Assembly: GCF_001267405.1 (NCBI RefSeq)
Contig: NZ_CP012369.1
Coordinates: forward strand, 2,336,402-2,400,401
DNA from: Moorella thermoacetica
GTDB lineage: Bacteria > Bacillota > DSM-521 > Neomoorellales > Neomoorellaceae
Length of the DNA: 64,000 nt
Direction: 5' to 3'
Shown: piece by piece, positions 8,696 through 15,852 of the stretch
Numbering within the stretch: position 1 is the first letter of the stretch
Layout: each line of letters opens with the position of its first letter
Translations under genes and position numbers: made by a program
Notes under the pieces: generated by a model
The model's database searches: none
The model's input: only the letters and a program-made list of their open reading frames with translations
What the model was told of the DNA's origin: nothing

Positions 8696-9128
8696 CTTCT
8701 TCCCGTTCCAGGTATTGATTGAGCACTTCTAGATCAGCCAGCAAACGCCGGCTGCAGTCTTCCGGCAAGGCATTAAAGATATGCCTCAATTCACCTTCGA
8801 TGGCTGCCGTCAGCCGGCCGACCAGCTCCGCCAGGGCAGGCGCACCCCGTACCAGTATGCTCCGACGGTCCCCCGGGTCCGGCACCCGCTCCAGGAGCCC
8901 CCGGGCCACCAGGCGGTCAAGAACGCCGGTAAAGGTGCTGGGCGGTATGCCGATATGCCCGGCCAGCTCCGTTACCCGCAAAGGGCCCCATTTATGTACT
9001 TTCCAGAGAACGAGGATCTCCGTCCCGGAAAACCCTTCCGCCTGGAACAACGGCGTCAGCCGCCGTACCAAACGGCGGTGCACCCGACTGAAAAGTTCTA
9101 GAAGCTGGATCTCCTGCAACCCCGCCAC
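8673..9128 (-). CDS. MarR-family transcriptional regulator
   Basis: A 151-residue winged-helix regulator. The segment LRVTELAGHIGIPPSTFTGVLDRLVARGLLERVPDPGDRRS contains the recognition helix and the DxRS-like wing of MarR proteins. It starts at GTG 9128 with only a weak Shine-Dalgarno. It is the first gene of the efflux operon, overlapping emrB, so it likely represses its own operon and responds to a pump substrate. The 93 bases upstream are AT-rich but I could not define a convincing operator. Confidence 0.92.
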   Translation of the reverse strand: MAGLQEIQLLELFSRVHRRLVRRLTPLFQAEGFSGTEILVLWKVHKWGPLRVTELAGHIGIPPSTFTGVLDRLVARGLLERVPDPGDRRSILVRGAPALAELVGRLTAAIEGELRHIFNALPEDCSRRLLADLEVLNQYLEREEGESFGRS

Positions 9129-9221
9129 CTGCTTTGGAACCGTATAATACGACTTCGAAATAATAACGTAAAAAAATATAGCACCAGTACAGGTGCCTTG
9201 TCAACATTTATGCCTTGCGGG

Positions 9222-9434
9222 CTATATGGTAGCGGCCTTCGATAGCTCTACCTCCACAGTTAAAGGGGGTTTTCCCAATTTTTTAGATGCATTAAGAATC
9301 TCCAGGCCTACCAGCTTGCCTTCTTCATCGATATCCAACAATACACCCTGGGATATTTCTTCAGTTTCACAAATAGAGCTCTCATTAAAACGTATATATA
9401 AGGCGTCGGCATCTGGATCATAACGAAACTTCAT
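9222..9434 (-). CDS. DUF2283 family small protein
   Basis: A 70-residue protein with the DUF2283 signature: YDPDADALYIRF at the N-terminus, ETEEISQGVLLDIDEEGKLVGLEILNAS in the middle. Such proteins often sit beside DUF4258 partners in putative toxin-antitoxin-like modules. Its ATG overlaps the stop of the upstream gene (TAATG at 9434), so the two are co-translated. Function is unknown; a regulatory partner role is inference. Confidence 0.88.
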   Translation of the reverse strand: MKFRYDPDADALYIRFNESSICETEEISQGVLLDIDEEGKLVGLEILNASKKLGKPPLTVEVELSKAATI

Positions 9435-9691
9435 TATTTATCGCCTCCATACTTTTTAATTTTTGACGTTTTGTACGCGGTTAAAACCACGTAAGTGTCT
9501 CCCGATAATTTTATGGCAACCCTAAGCAGGTATTCTTTCCCCACTTCCTTGTAAATCTTCTGGTAGATTAAAACATCCTGTCCTTGCGGTATTACTTGTT
9601 CCGGATTACATACTGTCTCGTTTACCAACTTTTTAACGATTTTCCTTTCTATTAGCTGCTTTTCAGCATGGGCAGTAAATCTAAGTTTCAA
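9434..9691 (-). CDS. DUF4258-like small protein, partner of DUF2283
   Basis: An 85-residue basic protein beginning LRFTAHAEKQLIERKI and ending in a beta pattern with VAIKLSGDTYVVLTAYKTSKIKKY. This fits the DUF4258/RelE-like small folds found next to DUF2283 genes. Only the Shine-Dalgarno GGAGGGAGGA precedes ATG 9691. It is first in a two-gene operon, overlapping the DUF2283 start by one base. A toxin-like role is a guess from the pairing; the catalytic residues are not recognisable to me. Confidence 0.7.
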   Translation of the reverse strand: MKLRFTAHAEKQLIERKIVKKLVNETVCNPEQVIPQGQDVLIYQKIYKEVGKEYLLRVAIKLSGDTYVVLTAYKTSKIKKYGGDK

Positions 9692-9859
9692 GTTCTCCTC
9701 CCTCCGCCCCTATTATACTACAGTTAAAGATGCCAATGAAAAAAAATCACCAGTACCTTTGACTGGCAGCAAATAGCAGCAAGGCCATGTTTAAAGTGCC
9801 CTGATGGTAGAACTTTTAAATTAAGGAAAGCCTCAGGTTCCGGACGGCTTTTTTCGTGT

Positions 9860-9889
9860 TTGACACCCTGGACCCCCAAGCTATATATA
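9860..9889 (+). promoter_or_regulatory. Sigma-A-type promoter of the ABC-2 exporter operon
   Basis: A perfect -35 TTGACA (9860-9865) is followed by an 18-base spacer and TATATA (9884-9889). The start of transcription would fall near 9896, just ahead of the palindromic operator at 9905-9918. The gene start is at 9946. Confidence 0.75.
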
Positions 9890-9904
9890 GGATGTAGATC
9901 GGTA

Positions 9905-9918
9905 ACTAACTAGTTAGT
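9905..9918. promoter_or_regulatory. TetR-type operator (14-bp perfect palindrome)
   Basis: ACTAACTAGTTAGT is self-complementary over 14 bases, with GGTA and TACC forming a flanking inverted pair offset by one base. It lies just downstream of the predicted transcription start. The TetR gene at the end of the same operon (14274-14882) is the obvious candidate to bind it. Binding is inferred. Confidence 0.72.
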
Positions 9919-9945
9919 ATACCAAGCAAACAAAGGGGTGCCGGT

Positions 9946-11142
9946 ATGAACGCTTTAAACCAAATCAAATTCAAAAAAACGGCGGTAACCGTCTTGCTGG
10001 CAGGCATTATCGCCGCAACCGTCTTTATCTTTCATAATTACTTTTACAAACAGCAAGCAGCAATCGCCGAAGAGCGCGACAGCCTCACAGCCACCGGGAC
10101 AATCGAAGCCAGGACCGCCATGGCCGCTTTTAAAGTCCCCGGCAAAATCGAAACCCTGCTTGTCGATGAGGGCGCCAGGGTAGAGCAGGGTCAGGAACTG
10201 GCCCGCCTGGACAGCAGCGAGCTAAATGCCAAGCTGACCCAGGCCGAAGGGGCTTATGCCGCAGCCCAGGGGCAGGAGAGCCAGGCCAGTAACAACGTCA
10301 CCTACCAGAGCCAGCAAATCGAAGCCAAAATCAAACAGGCCGAAGCAGGAGTAGCCGAGGCCCAGGTGGGCGTTAAGGACGCCCAAGATCAGGTGAACGC
10401 AGCCGAGGTGGGCGTTAAAGATGCCAAAGATCAGCTAAACAACGCCAAAGACCTCTACGACCGCCTCCGCCTCCTGCACGACCAGGGCGCCATAGATGAC
10501 CGCAAACTAGAAGAAGCCAAAAACGGCTACGAGCGGGCCCAAAACGCCTACAACGCCGCCCAGATCAGCTACGAGCGGGCCCAGAACGCCTACAACGCCG
10601 CCCAAAAGAAACTCCAGGAAGCCCAGGCTCTCCTCGACCAGGCAATATCAGCCCGCACCGGGGTGGCGGTAGCCCAGGCCCAGCAAGAAGCCGCCGCCGG
10701 CCAGGTCAAGCAAGCCGGCGGGGCGGTAGAGGAAGCAAAAACCTACCTGGCTGACGCCATTTTAAAGGCCCCCATAGCCGGCTTCATCACCCAGAAACTC
10801 CTCGAGCAGGGCGAAATGGTCAACGCTGGAACGCCGGTCTTTGAAATAACCGACCTCCTCCATACCTACGTCAAGGTTTACATAAGCGAAAAGAAGATCG
10901 CCCGCGTCCACCTCGGCCAGGAGGCGGAGATAACGGTAGATGCTTTACCGGGCAAAGTCTTTAAAGGCAAGGTCGTGTGGATCAACGACGCCGGCGAGTT
11001 TGCCGTCAAAAAGGCGATTAACGATCAGTACGAGCATGACATCCGCAGCTTCGAGGTTAAAATCGATGTCCCCAACCCGGACCTGGTCTTAAAAACCGGT
11101 ATGACGGCCAGGGTAAAAATCCTGGAAGGGAAGCAGCAATAA
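9946..11142 (+). CDS. HlyD-family adaptor of ABC-2 exporter
   Basis: A 398-residue adaptor with one N-terminal membrane segment (about residues 14-32). A lipoyl half (VDEGARVEQGQELARLDSSE) is followed by a very long Ala/Gln/Glu-rich coiled coil (about 80-265), the second lipoyl half (LKAPIAGFITQKLLEQGEM) and a beta-barrel domain. It opens a four-gene exporter operon and is followed by the ATPase gene with the stop and start overlapping. The coiled coil contains two tandem 14-residue duplications (see the repeat entries). The gene resembles YbhG of the YbhFSR-type exporters in order and layout. Confidence 0.92.
   Translation: MNALNQIKFKKTAVTVLLAGIIAATVFIFHNYFYKQQAAIAEERDSLTATGTIEARTAMAAFKVPGKIETLLVDEGARVEQGQELARLDSSELNAKLTQAEGAYAAAQGQESQASNNVTYQSQQIEAKIKQAEAGVAEAQVGVKDAQDQVNAAEVGVKDAKDQLNNAKDLYDRLRLLHDQGAIDDRKLEEAKNGYERAQNAYNAAQISYERAQNAYNAAQKKLQEAQALLDQAISARTGVAVAQAQQEAAAGQVKQAGGAVEEAKTYLADAILKAPIAGFITQKLLEQGEMVNAGTPVFEITDLLHTYVKVYISEKKIARVHLGQEAEITVDALPGKVFKGKVVWINDAGEFAVKKAINDQYEHDIRSFEVKIDVPNPDLVLKTGMTARVKILEGKQQ
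10366..10449 (+). repeat. Tandem 42-bp repeat in adaptor coiled coil (first)
   Basis: Two adjacent 42-base units (10366-10407, 10408-10449), each encoding VGVKDAxDQxNxAx. Each unit is 14 residues, exactly two or four heptad halves, so duplication lengthens the coiled coil without breaking its phase. Confidence 0.85.
10528..10611 (+). repeat. Tandem 42-bp repeat in adaptor coiled coil (second)
   Basis: Two adjacent 42-base units (10528-10569, 10570-10611), each encoding YERAQNAYNAAQ plus two residues and nearly identical at the DNA level. Near identity suggests a recent duplication. Confidence 0.88.
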
Positions 11143-11849
11143 TGGAGACAATCGTTGCCGTTAAAGACCTGACGCAGAAAATCGGCAAAAAAACCGTCCT
11201 GGACGGCCTGTCCCTGGAAGTAAGCACCGGCGAGTGCCTGGGTATTTTTGGAATGAAAGGGAGCGGCAAGACGACCCTCCTCCATATCCTCGCCGGCATC
11301 GACAGGTTCACCTCCGAGAAGGTCGAGGTTGCCGGGGTGGATGTCCGGAAGAACGAGGGATTTAAAAAATACCTGGGACTGGTCACCCAGGAACGTAGTC
11401 TCTTCCATGATTTGAGCGCCGCTGAGAATCTAGACTTTATCGCCACGCTGAAAAACGCCGGCCGGGAGAATATCGACCGGCTAATCGAACGGCTGGAACT
11501 GGGCGAGGTGTTAAATCAACCTGCGGGCAGCCTGGAGGCGGGCCTGTACCAGCGGCTGGCCCTGGCCTGCGCCCTCCTCAACAACCCCCGGCTGCTCATC
11601 GCCGACGAACTCATCGGCGCCATCGACCTGGATTCGCGCCGCATCATCTTGCGGGAGTTAGAAACTTTTCTCGCCGGAGGCGGGACCTGTATCTGGGCTT
11701 TCAGCAACGCCGAGTTTCTGCCCCATACCGGGCGGGTAGGGTGGCTGGAAAAGGGCAAAATAGCCTTTTACCAGCCCGAAGAAGCCCTGGCGCAATGGAA
11801 CGATCGCCTCCAGTCCCTGGCCGGGCAGGGCGGTGACGGCGATGCTTAA
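11142..11849 (+). CDS. ABC exporter ATPase with degenerate signature motif
   Basis: A 235-residue ABC ATPase. Walker A is GMKGSGKT (37-44), the Q-loop lies in VTQERSLF (about 81-88), and Walker B is LLIADE (151-156). The LSGGQ signature is replaced by SLEAGLYQR (130-138), and the usual switch histidine appears to be asparagine (AFSN, near 189). The protein starts one base before the adaptor stop ends and overlaps the first permease gene by 17 bases. These changes suggest lowered or partner-dependent ATP hydrolysis, but that is inference. Confidence 0.9.
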   Translation: METIVAVKDLTQKIGKKTVLDGLSLEVSTGECLGIFGMKGSGKTTLLHILAGIDRFTSEKVEVAGVDVRKNEGFKKYLGLVTQERSLFHDLSAAENLDFIATLKNAGRENIDRLIERLELGEVLNQPAGSLEAGLYQRLALACALLNNPRLLIADELIGAIDLDSRRIILRELETFLAGGGTCIWAFSNAEFLPHTGRVGWLEKGKIAFYQPEEALAQWNDRLQSLAGQGGDGDA

Positions 11850-12981
11850 ACAATGCCTGGCAATTATGCGGCGCGAAGTGTTTTACCTCTGGCGCGATAA
11901 GGGTTTGCGCCATATCTTACTTTTCGGCTCTATATTGGGGCTGCTGCTGTTTTACGCCATCTACAGCGCCCAGGTATTAAAGGATATCCCTACTGCAGTC
12001 GTCGACCTGGACAACTCCGGCGCCAGCCGCGAACTGGTGGACAAGATAGGCAAGGCGGAGTATTTAAAGCTGGTCGCCTCGGTCGCGAGTTACGACGACC
12101 TGCAGGAGTTAATCAAGCAGGGAAAAGCCGTCGTGGGCGTCGTCATCCCCGAGAACTTCGCCAGGGACGTGGCCCTCGGCCGGCAGACACGAGTATTGGC
12201 GGTTATTGACGGCAGCAACATGATCTATGCCACCAACGCCTCCGCCGCCTTGCTTACCGTCACCCGCACCATCAGCGCCCAGGCCGGCGTCAGCGCCCTG
12301 GTGGCCCGGGGAGTTCAATTGCAACAAGCTAAAGAAGCCTATCAGGCCATCGATTTCAGCGAGGAACCGTGGTTCAACCCGGCCCTCAACTACGCCTACT
12401 TCCTCGTCCTGGCCCTGGCTTTAAACATCTGGCAGCAGTGCTGCACCCTGGCAGCGTGCCTGAACGTCATCGGCGAACGGGGTATGAAGAGCTGGTTGCA
12501 AATCAAGGCCAGCGGCATTTCCAAATTTCGATTTTTTGCCAGCAAATCGATAGCCCAGGTTTTTATCTTCATGGCCATCGTTTTGCCCTTGTATATCCTG
12601 GCCTTCGGCGTCTTTAAGCTGCCCCTTAACTGTAGCTGGCCGTCCTTTCTCCTCTTCACCCTGGCTTTCGCCATAGCCATTCACAGCATCGGCACCCTGG
12701 CGTCCAGTTTCGCCCGCAACGCCGTGGACGCCGCCAGGTTCGGCATGATTATCGCCCTGCCCTCCTTTGTACTGTCAGGCTACACCTGGCCCCTGGAGGC
12801 CATGCCCTATTACCTTCAGCGGATCGCCAGGATACTGCCCCAGACGTGGTTCTTCCAGGGGTTAAACTACTTCGCCTTCAAAAACGCCGGTTGGAATTTG
12901 ATGTCCCATTATATACTAGCCATGCTGGCCGTAGCCGCCGTATGCTATGGAGCAGCGGCTATCTTTATCGCGCGGAGTTAG
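11833..12981 (+). CDS. ABC-2 type permease, first of two
   Basis: A 382-residue ABC-2 membrane protein. One N-terminal helix (about 30-48) is followed by a large external domain (AVVDLDNSGASRELVDKI, GVVIPENFARDVALG), as in YhiP/YbhS-type permeases. Five C-terminal helices follow, with FVLSGYTWPLEAMP before the last ones. It overlaps the ATPase gene by 17 bases. With the next permease it should form a heterodimeric channel. Confidence 0.92.
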   Translation: MTAMLKQCLAIMRREVFYLWRDKGLRHILLFGSILGLLLFYAIYSAQVLKDIPTAVVDLDNSGASRELVDKIGKAEYLKLVASVASYDDLQELIKQGKAVVGVVIPENFARDVALGRQTRVLAVIDGSNMIYATNASAALLTVTRTISAQAGVSALVARGVQLQQAKEAYQAIDFSEEPWFNPALNYAYFLVLALALNIWQQCCTLAACLNVIGERGMKSWLQIKASGISKFRFFASKSIAQVFIFMAIVLPLYILAFGVFKLPLNCSWPSFLLFTLAFAIAIHSIGTLASSFARNAVDAARFGMIIALPSFVLSGYTWPLEAMPYYLQRIARILPQTWFFQGLNYFAFKNAGWNLMSHYILAMLAVAAVCYGAAAIFIARS

Positions 12982-12994
12982 GGGGAAGAGTCTC

Positions 12995-14194
12995 ATGAGG
13001 CAGCTCCTCAACATCGCCCACTACGAAATGCTCCATATTTTTAAAGAGAAAATCCTTTTTTTAATGGTTTTCCTGGTCCCCCTCGGCTACGCCGCCCTTT
13101 TCGGCGCCGCCTATGTCACCGCCGTCCTTAACAACGTGCCTATAGCCATCGTCGACCTGGATGACTCAAAACTCAGCCGGGAAATCGCATCCGCCTTTGC
13201 CAACAGCCCCCACTTCAAGGTGGTGGACGACATAAAGACCTATCCTGAACTTCAGGAGGGGATGAAAAACGGCAGGGTGCGGGCCGGCGTGGTCATCCCG
13301 GAACACTTTGAGCAGAAGTTGGCCCGGCACGAATTGACCCGGGTACTGACCGTTTACGACGGGTCCAATTTGATCTGGGGTTACAATACCCGCAAATACA
13401 TCCGCGAGGTATTTAACGAGTTCAGCGCCAGCAGCACGGCCTCCTACCTGGCAGGTATGGGCTATACTAAAAACGAGATCCGTTCCATTATGGACACGGT
13501 TTCCCTGAACACCGAGGTCTGGTACAACCCCACTTTCAGCTACACCAATTTTCTCTTCCTGGGACTGATCATGATGATCTTGCACCAGATCGGCCTCCTC
13601 AGCGTCAGCCTGACCGTAACCCGGGAGAAAGAGCGCAAAACCTGGCTGCAGTTTTTGAGCGCGCCCGTACCGGCATGGAAAATCTTTACCGGTAAGGCTA
13701 TCCCGTATTTCACCGCCAACTTCTTTAATTACGCCCTCTTGCTCTGGTTCGCCTCCCGCTTCGTCCACGTGAAGATCGGCGGCTCCCTGGGTCTAATCCT
13801 TGTGCTCGGCCTTCTCTACGATCTAGTCATCACCGGTGCCGGTTTCTTAATTTCCCTCCACGCATCCAACTCCCTGCAGGTTACCAGGTACGTGATGCTT
13901 TTGTCCGTACCCTTCTTTATGATTTCCGGTTATACCTGGCCCGGAACCCATATACCGGTTTTTATCAATTACCTGGCGCGGTTGCTGCCCTCCACCTGGA
14001 TGGTTCTGGGCTTCCGGCAGGTCGCGCTAAAGGAGCTTGATATGAGCTATATGCTGCCCTACATCCGGGCCCTGGGCCTGATGGCCGTCCTGGCGCTATT
14101 GCCGGCCGTAACCTTTGCCAAGCGGCTCAGGCCGCGCCCGCAAGGCGGCCCGGTGATAAACAACGGGCCCTCGTATCCGGCCCGCTGGAAATAA
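12995..14194 (+). CDS. ABC-2 type permease, second of two
   Basis: A permease of about 399 residues, paralogous to the preceding gene. It shares AIVDLDDSKLSREIASAF, VVIPEHFEQKLARHEL and FFMISGYTWPGTHIP. ATG 12995 follows a GGGGGAAGAG purine tract 13 bases after the previous stop. An upstream in-frame start at 12947 would overlap the first permease and is less likely. A weak GC hairpin follows the stop (about 14205-14225) ahead of the TetR gene. It completes the exporter with the adaptor, ATPase and first permease. Confidence 0.92.
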   Translation: MRQLLNIAHYEMLHIFKEKILFLMVFLVPLGYAALFGAAYVTAVLNNVPIAIVDLDDSKLSREIASAFANSPHFKVVDDIKTYPELQEGMKNGRVRAGVVIPEHFEQKLARHELTRVLTVYDGSNLIWGYNTRKYIREVFNEFSASSTASYLAGMGYTKNEIRSIMDTVSLNTEVWYNPTFSYTNFLFLGLIMMILHQIGLLSVSLTVTREKERKTWLQFLSAPVPAWKIFTGKAIPYFTANFFNYALLLWFASRFVHVKIGGSLGLILVLGLLYDLVITGAGFLISLHASNSLQVTRYVMLLSVPFFMISGYTWPGTHIPVFINYLARLLPSTWMVLGFRQVALKELDMSYMLPYIRALGLMAVLALLPAVTFAKRLRPRPQGGPVINNGPSYPARWK

Positions 14195-14273
14195 CACCCC
14201 GCACCCTGGCTAAGCCGGGTAAAATGGGGTAAAATTTATTTTGTAAACCTGACAGATAAGGCGTGAGCAAGGG

Positions 14274-14882
14274 ATGGAAAGGAGCGCGAAAGGCAGCCGG
14301 GAGCGCATCCTGGCTGCCGCCGAAGAGGTCTTCGCCGCCAAAGGCATCGACGGGGCACGGGTAGATGAAATCGCCCACCTGGCGCAGGTAAATAAACGTA
14401 TGCTCTATCACTACTTTAACAGCAAGGAAGACCTATATACTTACGTCCTCAAGGTGAATTTCGAAAAAAGCCTTGCCGCCGGGAAAAAGGCCTTCAGCGA
14501 GAAGGGCGATCTGAAGCAGCAGGTCGCGGAGGCCATCCGCAATTACTTTTATTTCCTGGCAGCCAACCCCAACTACCCCCGGCTAATGGCCTGGGAAGCC
14601 CTCCAGGGGGGCAACTACGCCCGCAAGGTGCTGCCGGAGATCTGGGAAGAAGGGCTGCCCAGCCTCAAGGCCATCCTCGAAGAAGGCGTAGCCCGGGGCG
14701 TATTTCGTCCCGACCTGGACCTCAAACAAGTGCTGGCCAGCATCACCACCCTCTGCTCCGGCTATTTCACCAATAAGGACATCCTGGCCATCCTCTGGGA
14801 AGAGGACCCCTTAAGCCCCGACAATAGGGAAAAAAGGTTAAAACATATTATAGATCTCATTTTACGCAGCATCGTAATATGA
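14274..14882 (+). CDS. TetR-family regulator of the ABC-2 exporter
   Basis: A 202-residue TetR protein. The N-terminal helix-turn-helix is clear: RILAAAEEVFAAKGIDGARVDEIA followed by VNKRMLYHYFNSKEDLYTYVL (residues about 10-55). The ligand-binding C-terminal part is poorly conserved, as usual. It is the last gene of the exporter operon, 80 bases after the second permease. It is likely to repress the operon through the palindrome at 9905-9918; this gives simple autoregulation because the gene lies in the repressed unit. Confidence 0.93.
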   Translation: MERSAKGSRERILAAAEEVFAAKGIDGARVDEIAHLAQVNKRMLYHYFNSKEDLYTYVLKVNFEKSLAAGKKAFSEKGDLKQQVAEAIRNYFYFLAANPNYPRLMAWEALQGGNYARKVLPEIWEEGLPSLKAILEEGVARGVFRPDLDLKQVLASITTLCSGYFTNKDILAILWEEDPLSPDNREKRLKHIIDLILRSIVI

Positions 14883-14921
14883 AGGGGTAGGCTGAGTGTT
14901 CTCCGGTAATTTTCTTTGGGT

Positions 14922-15335
14922 TTAAATATTCCACATTTTACATGCCTCTGAAGCCCTTAAAATTTTTATCTCATTATAGACTCGGAGATCTATTAAATGC
15001 TCATCTCCTGAAATAATGGCATCGGCTTTAGCCGCCAGGGCACAGGCCAGTACTTTATTATCAGCAAGATCTCTGGTTATTACGTTCGGCTCAAATTCGG
15101 GGATGACTATTTGCTCTGGTGAAGCCAACCATGTAAGAATGACTGGCAAATCGGGATGCCCGGCAATAACCTTAAGTTTTGGCCGGGCTAACACTTTGCT
15201 CAATTCTTCCAGCAAAGCAGTGCTGGTATATAGCTTTAACCTGCCGTGCAGGCAGGCTTCTAAAAGTCTATGGGGAGGACCCTCCCATCCGATGGCTGAT
15301 ACCAAAACATTCGTATCAAAAACGATCTTTTTCAA
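14922..15335 (-). CDS. PIN-domain RNase toxin (VapC-like)
   Basis: A 137-residue PIN-domain protein of the PIN_3/COG1569 type. FDTNVLVSAIGW carries the first acidic residue and ELSKVLARPKL the second region; ITRDLADNKVLACALAAKADAIISGDEHL carries the third and fourth acidic residues. The start TTG 15335 overlaps the antitoxin TGA (TTGA), giving coupled translation. PIN toxins are metal-dependent endoribonucleases; the target here is unknown. All the acidic positions look intact. Confidence 0.9.
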   Translation of the reverse strand: MKKIVFDTNVLVSAIGWEGPPHRLLEACLHGRLKLYTSTALLEELSKVLARPKLKVIAGHPDLPVILTWLASPEQIVIPEFEPNVITRDLADNKVLACALAAKADAIISGDEHLIDLRVYNEIKILRASEACKMWNI

Positions 15336-15610
15336 GTGGTACGCACCTCAAGGATGGCGCTCTCGATGACATCCTGTTCCAAGTTTGCTTTTTTTACCGC
15401 TTCCTGGATATTTTTCAACGCCTTACTTACTGTTTGCGCGGCATTGGAAGCCGATAGCTTTTGTAGTTGTTTATATTCTTCGTAGCTCAATAAAACAGCT
15501 TTTTCCTTTGCCTTGTGGATTATGATTATCGGTTCCCTTTTTTGCGCGACCTGAGTAACCAACCTACCTAATTTTCGCCTTGCTTCTTCAACGCCAAGGA
15601 TCTCTTCCAT
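15332..15610 (-). CDS. Phd/YefM-type antitoxin
   Basis: A 92-residue antitoxin. The N-terminal EEARRKLGRLVTQVAQKREPIIIIHKAKEKAVLLSYEEYKQLQKL is the Phd/YefM DNA-binding fold. The C-terminal tail is helical and would wrap the PIN toxin. ATG 15610 has an AGAGGTGA site just upstream; the longer open frame to 15784 has no such signal and would cover the promoter. It is first in the operon, and its own operator is probably the palindrome at 15627-15642. Confidence 0.9.
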   Translation of the reverse strand: MEEILGVEEARRKLGRLVTQVAQKREPIIIIHKAKEKAVLLSYEEYKQLQKLSASNAAQTVSKALKNIQEAVKKANLEQDVIESAILEVRTT

Positions 15611-15626
15611 AAGGTTCACCTCTAGC

Positions 15627-15658
15627 TTAATCTTAAGATTAAAATATATAATTGTCAA
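15627..15658 (-). promoter_or_regulatory. Promoter with overlapping 16-bp operator palindrome for the PIN module
   Basis: Reading the minus strand, -35 TTGACA (15658-15653), a 17-base spacer and -10 TAAGAT (15635-15630) form a near-consensus sigma-A promoter. TTAATCTTAAGATTAA (15627-15642) is a perfect 16-base palindrome that covers the -10 box, the expected place for toxin-antitoxin autorepression. Confidence 0.82.
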
Positions 15659-15671
15659 GAAGGTTTTGGAC

Positions 15672-15722
15672 TCCGGCAGGAGGAAATCGCGCCCGGCAGA
15701 CAAATAGACGTAAAGAATAACT
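15672..15722. repeat. Short dispersed intergenic repeat, copy A
   Basis: The stretch reads like copy B at 17522-17572: CCGGC...GGAAATC...CCC...AAATAGACGTAA, then a loosely matching ATAAC. Copy A contains AAATAGACGTAAAG; copy B contains AAATAGACGTAAGCG, where the last bases coincide with the end of the IS66 element. The gap between the antitoxin and the DUF4127 gene (15611-15852) holds this and the promoter only. Confidence 0.45.
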
Positions 15723-15852
15723 TCTATCCTGAAAATAATGTTCTCTGCCATTTTCATCCTTCTGCTGGTGCCGCGTAGCGGCATGGACGTCTAGTTTCCC
15801 TTTGACCATGGATACAAAACTGAACACCGCGAAAAGCCTGGCCGCCAAACCC

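Noticed and set aside
14195-14230. Terminator between second permease and TetR gene
   Set aside because: CCCTGGCTAAGCCGGG is a short stem with no T-run; I treat the TetR gene as part of the operon.
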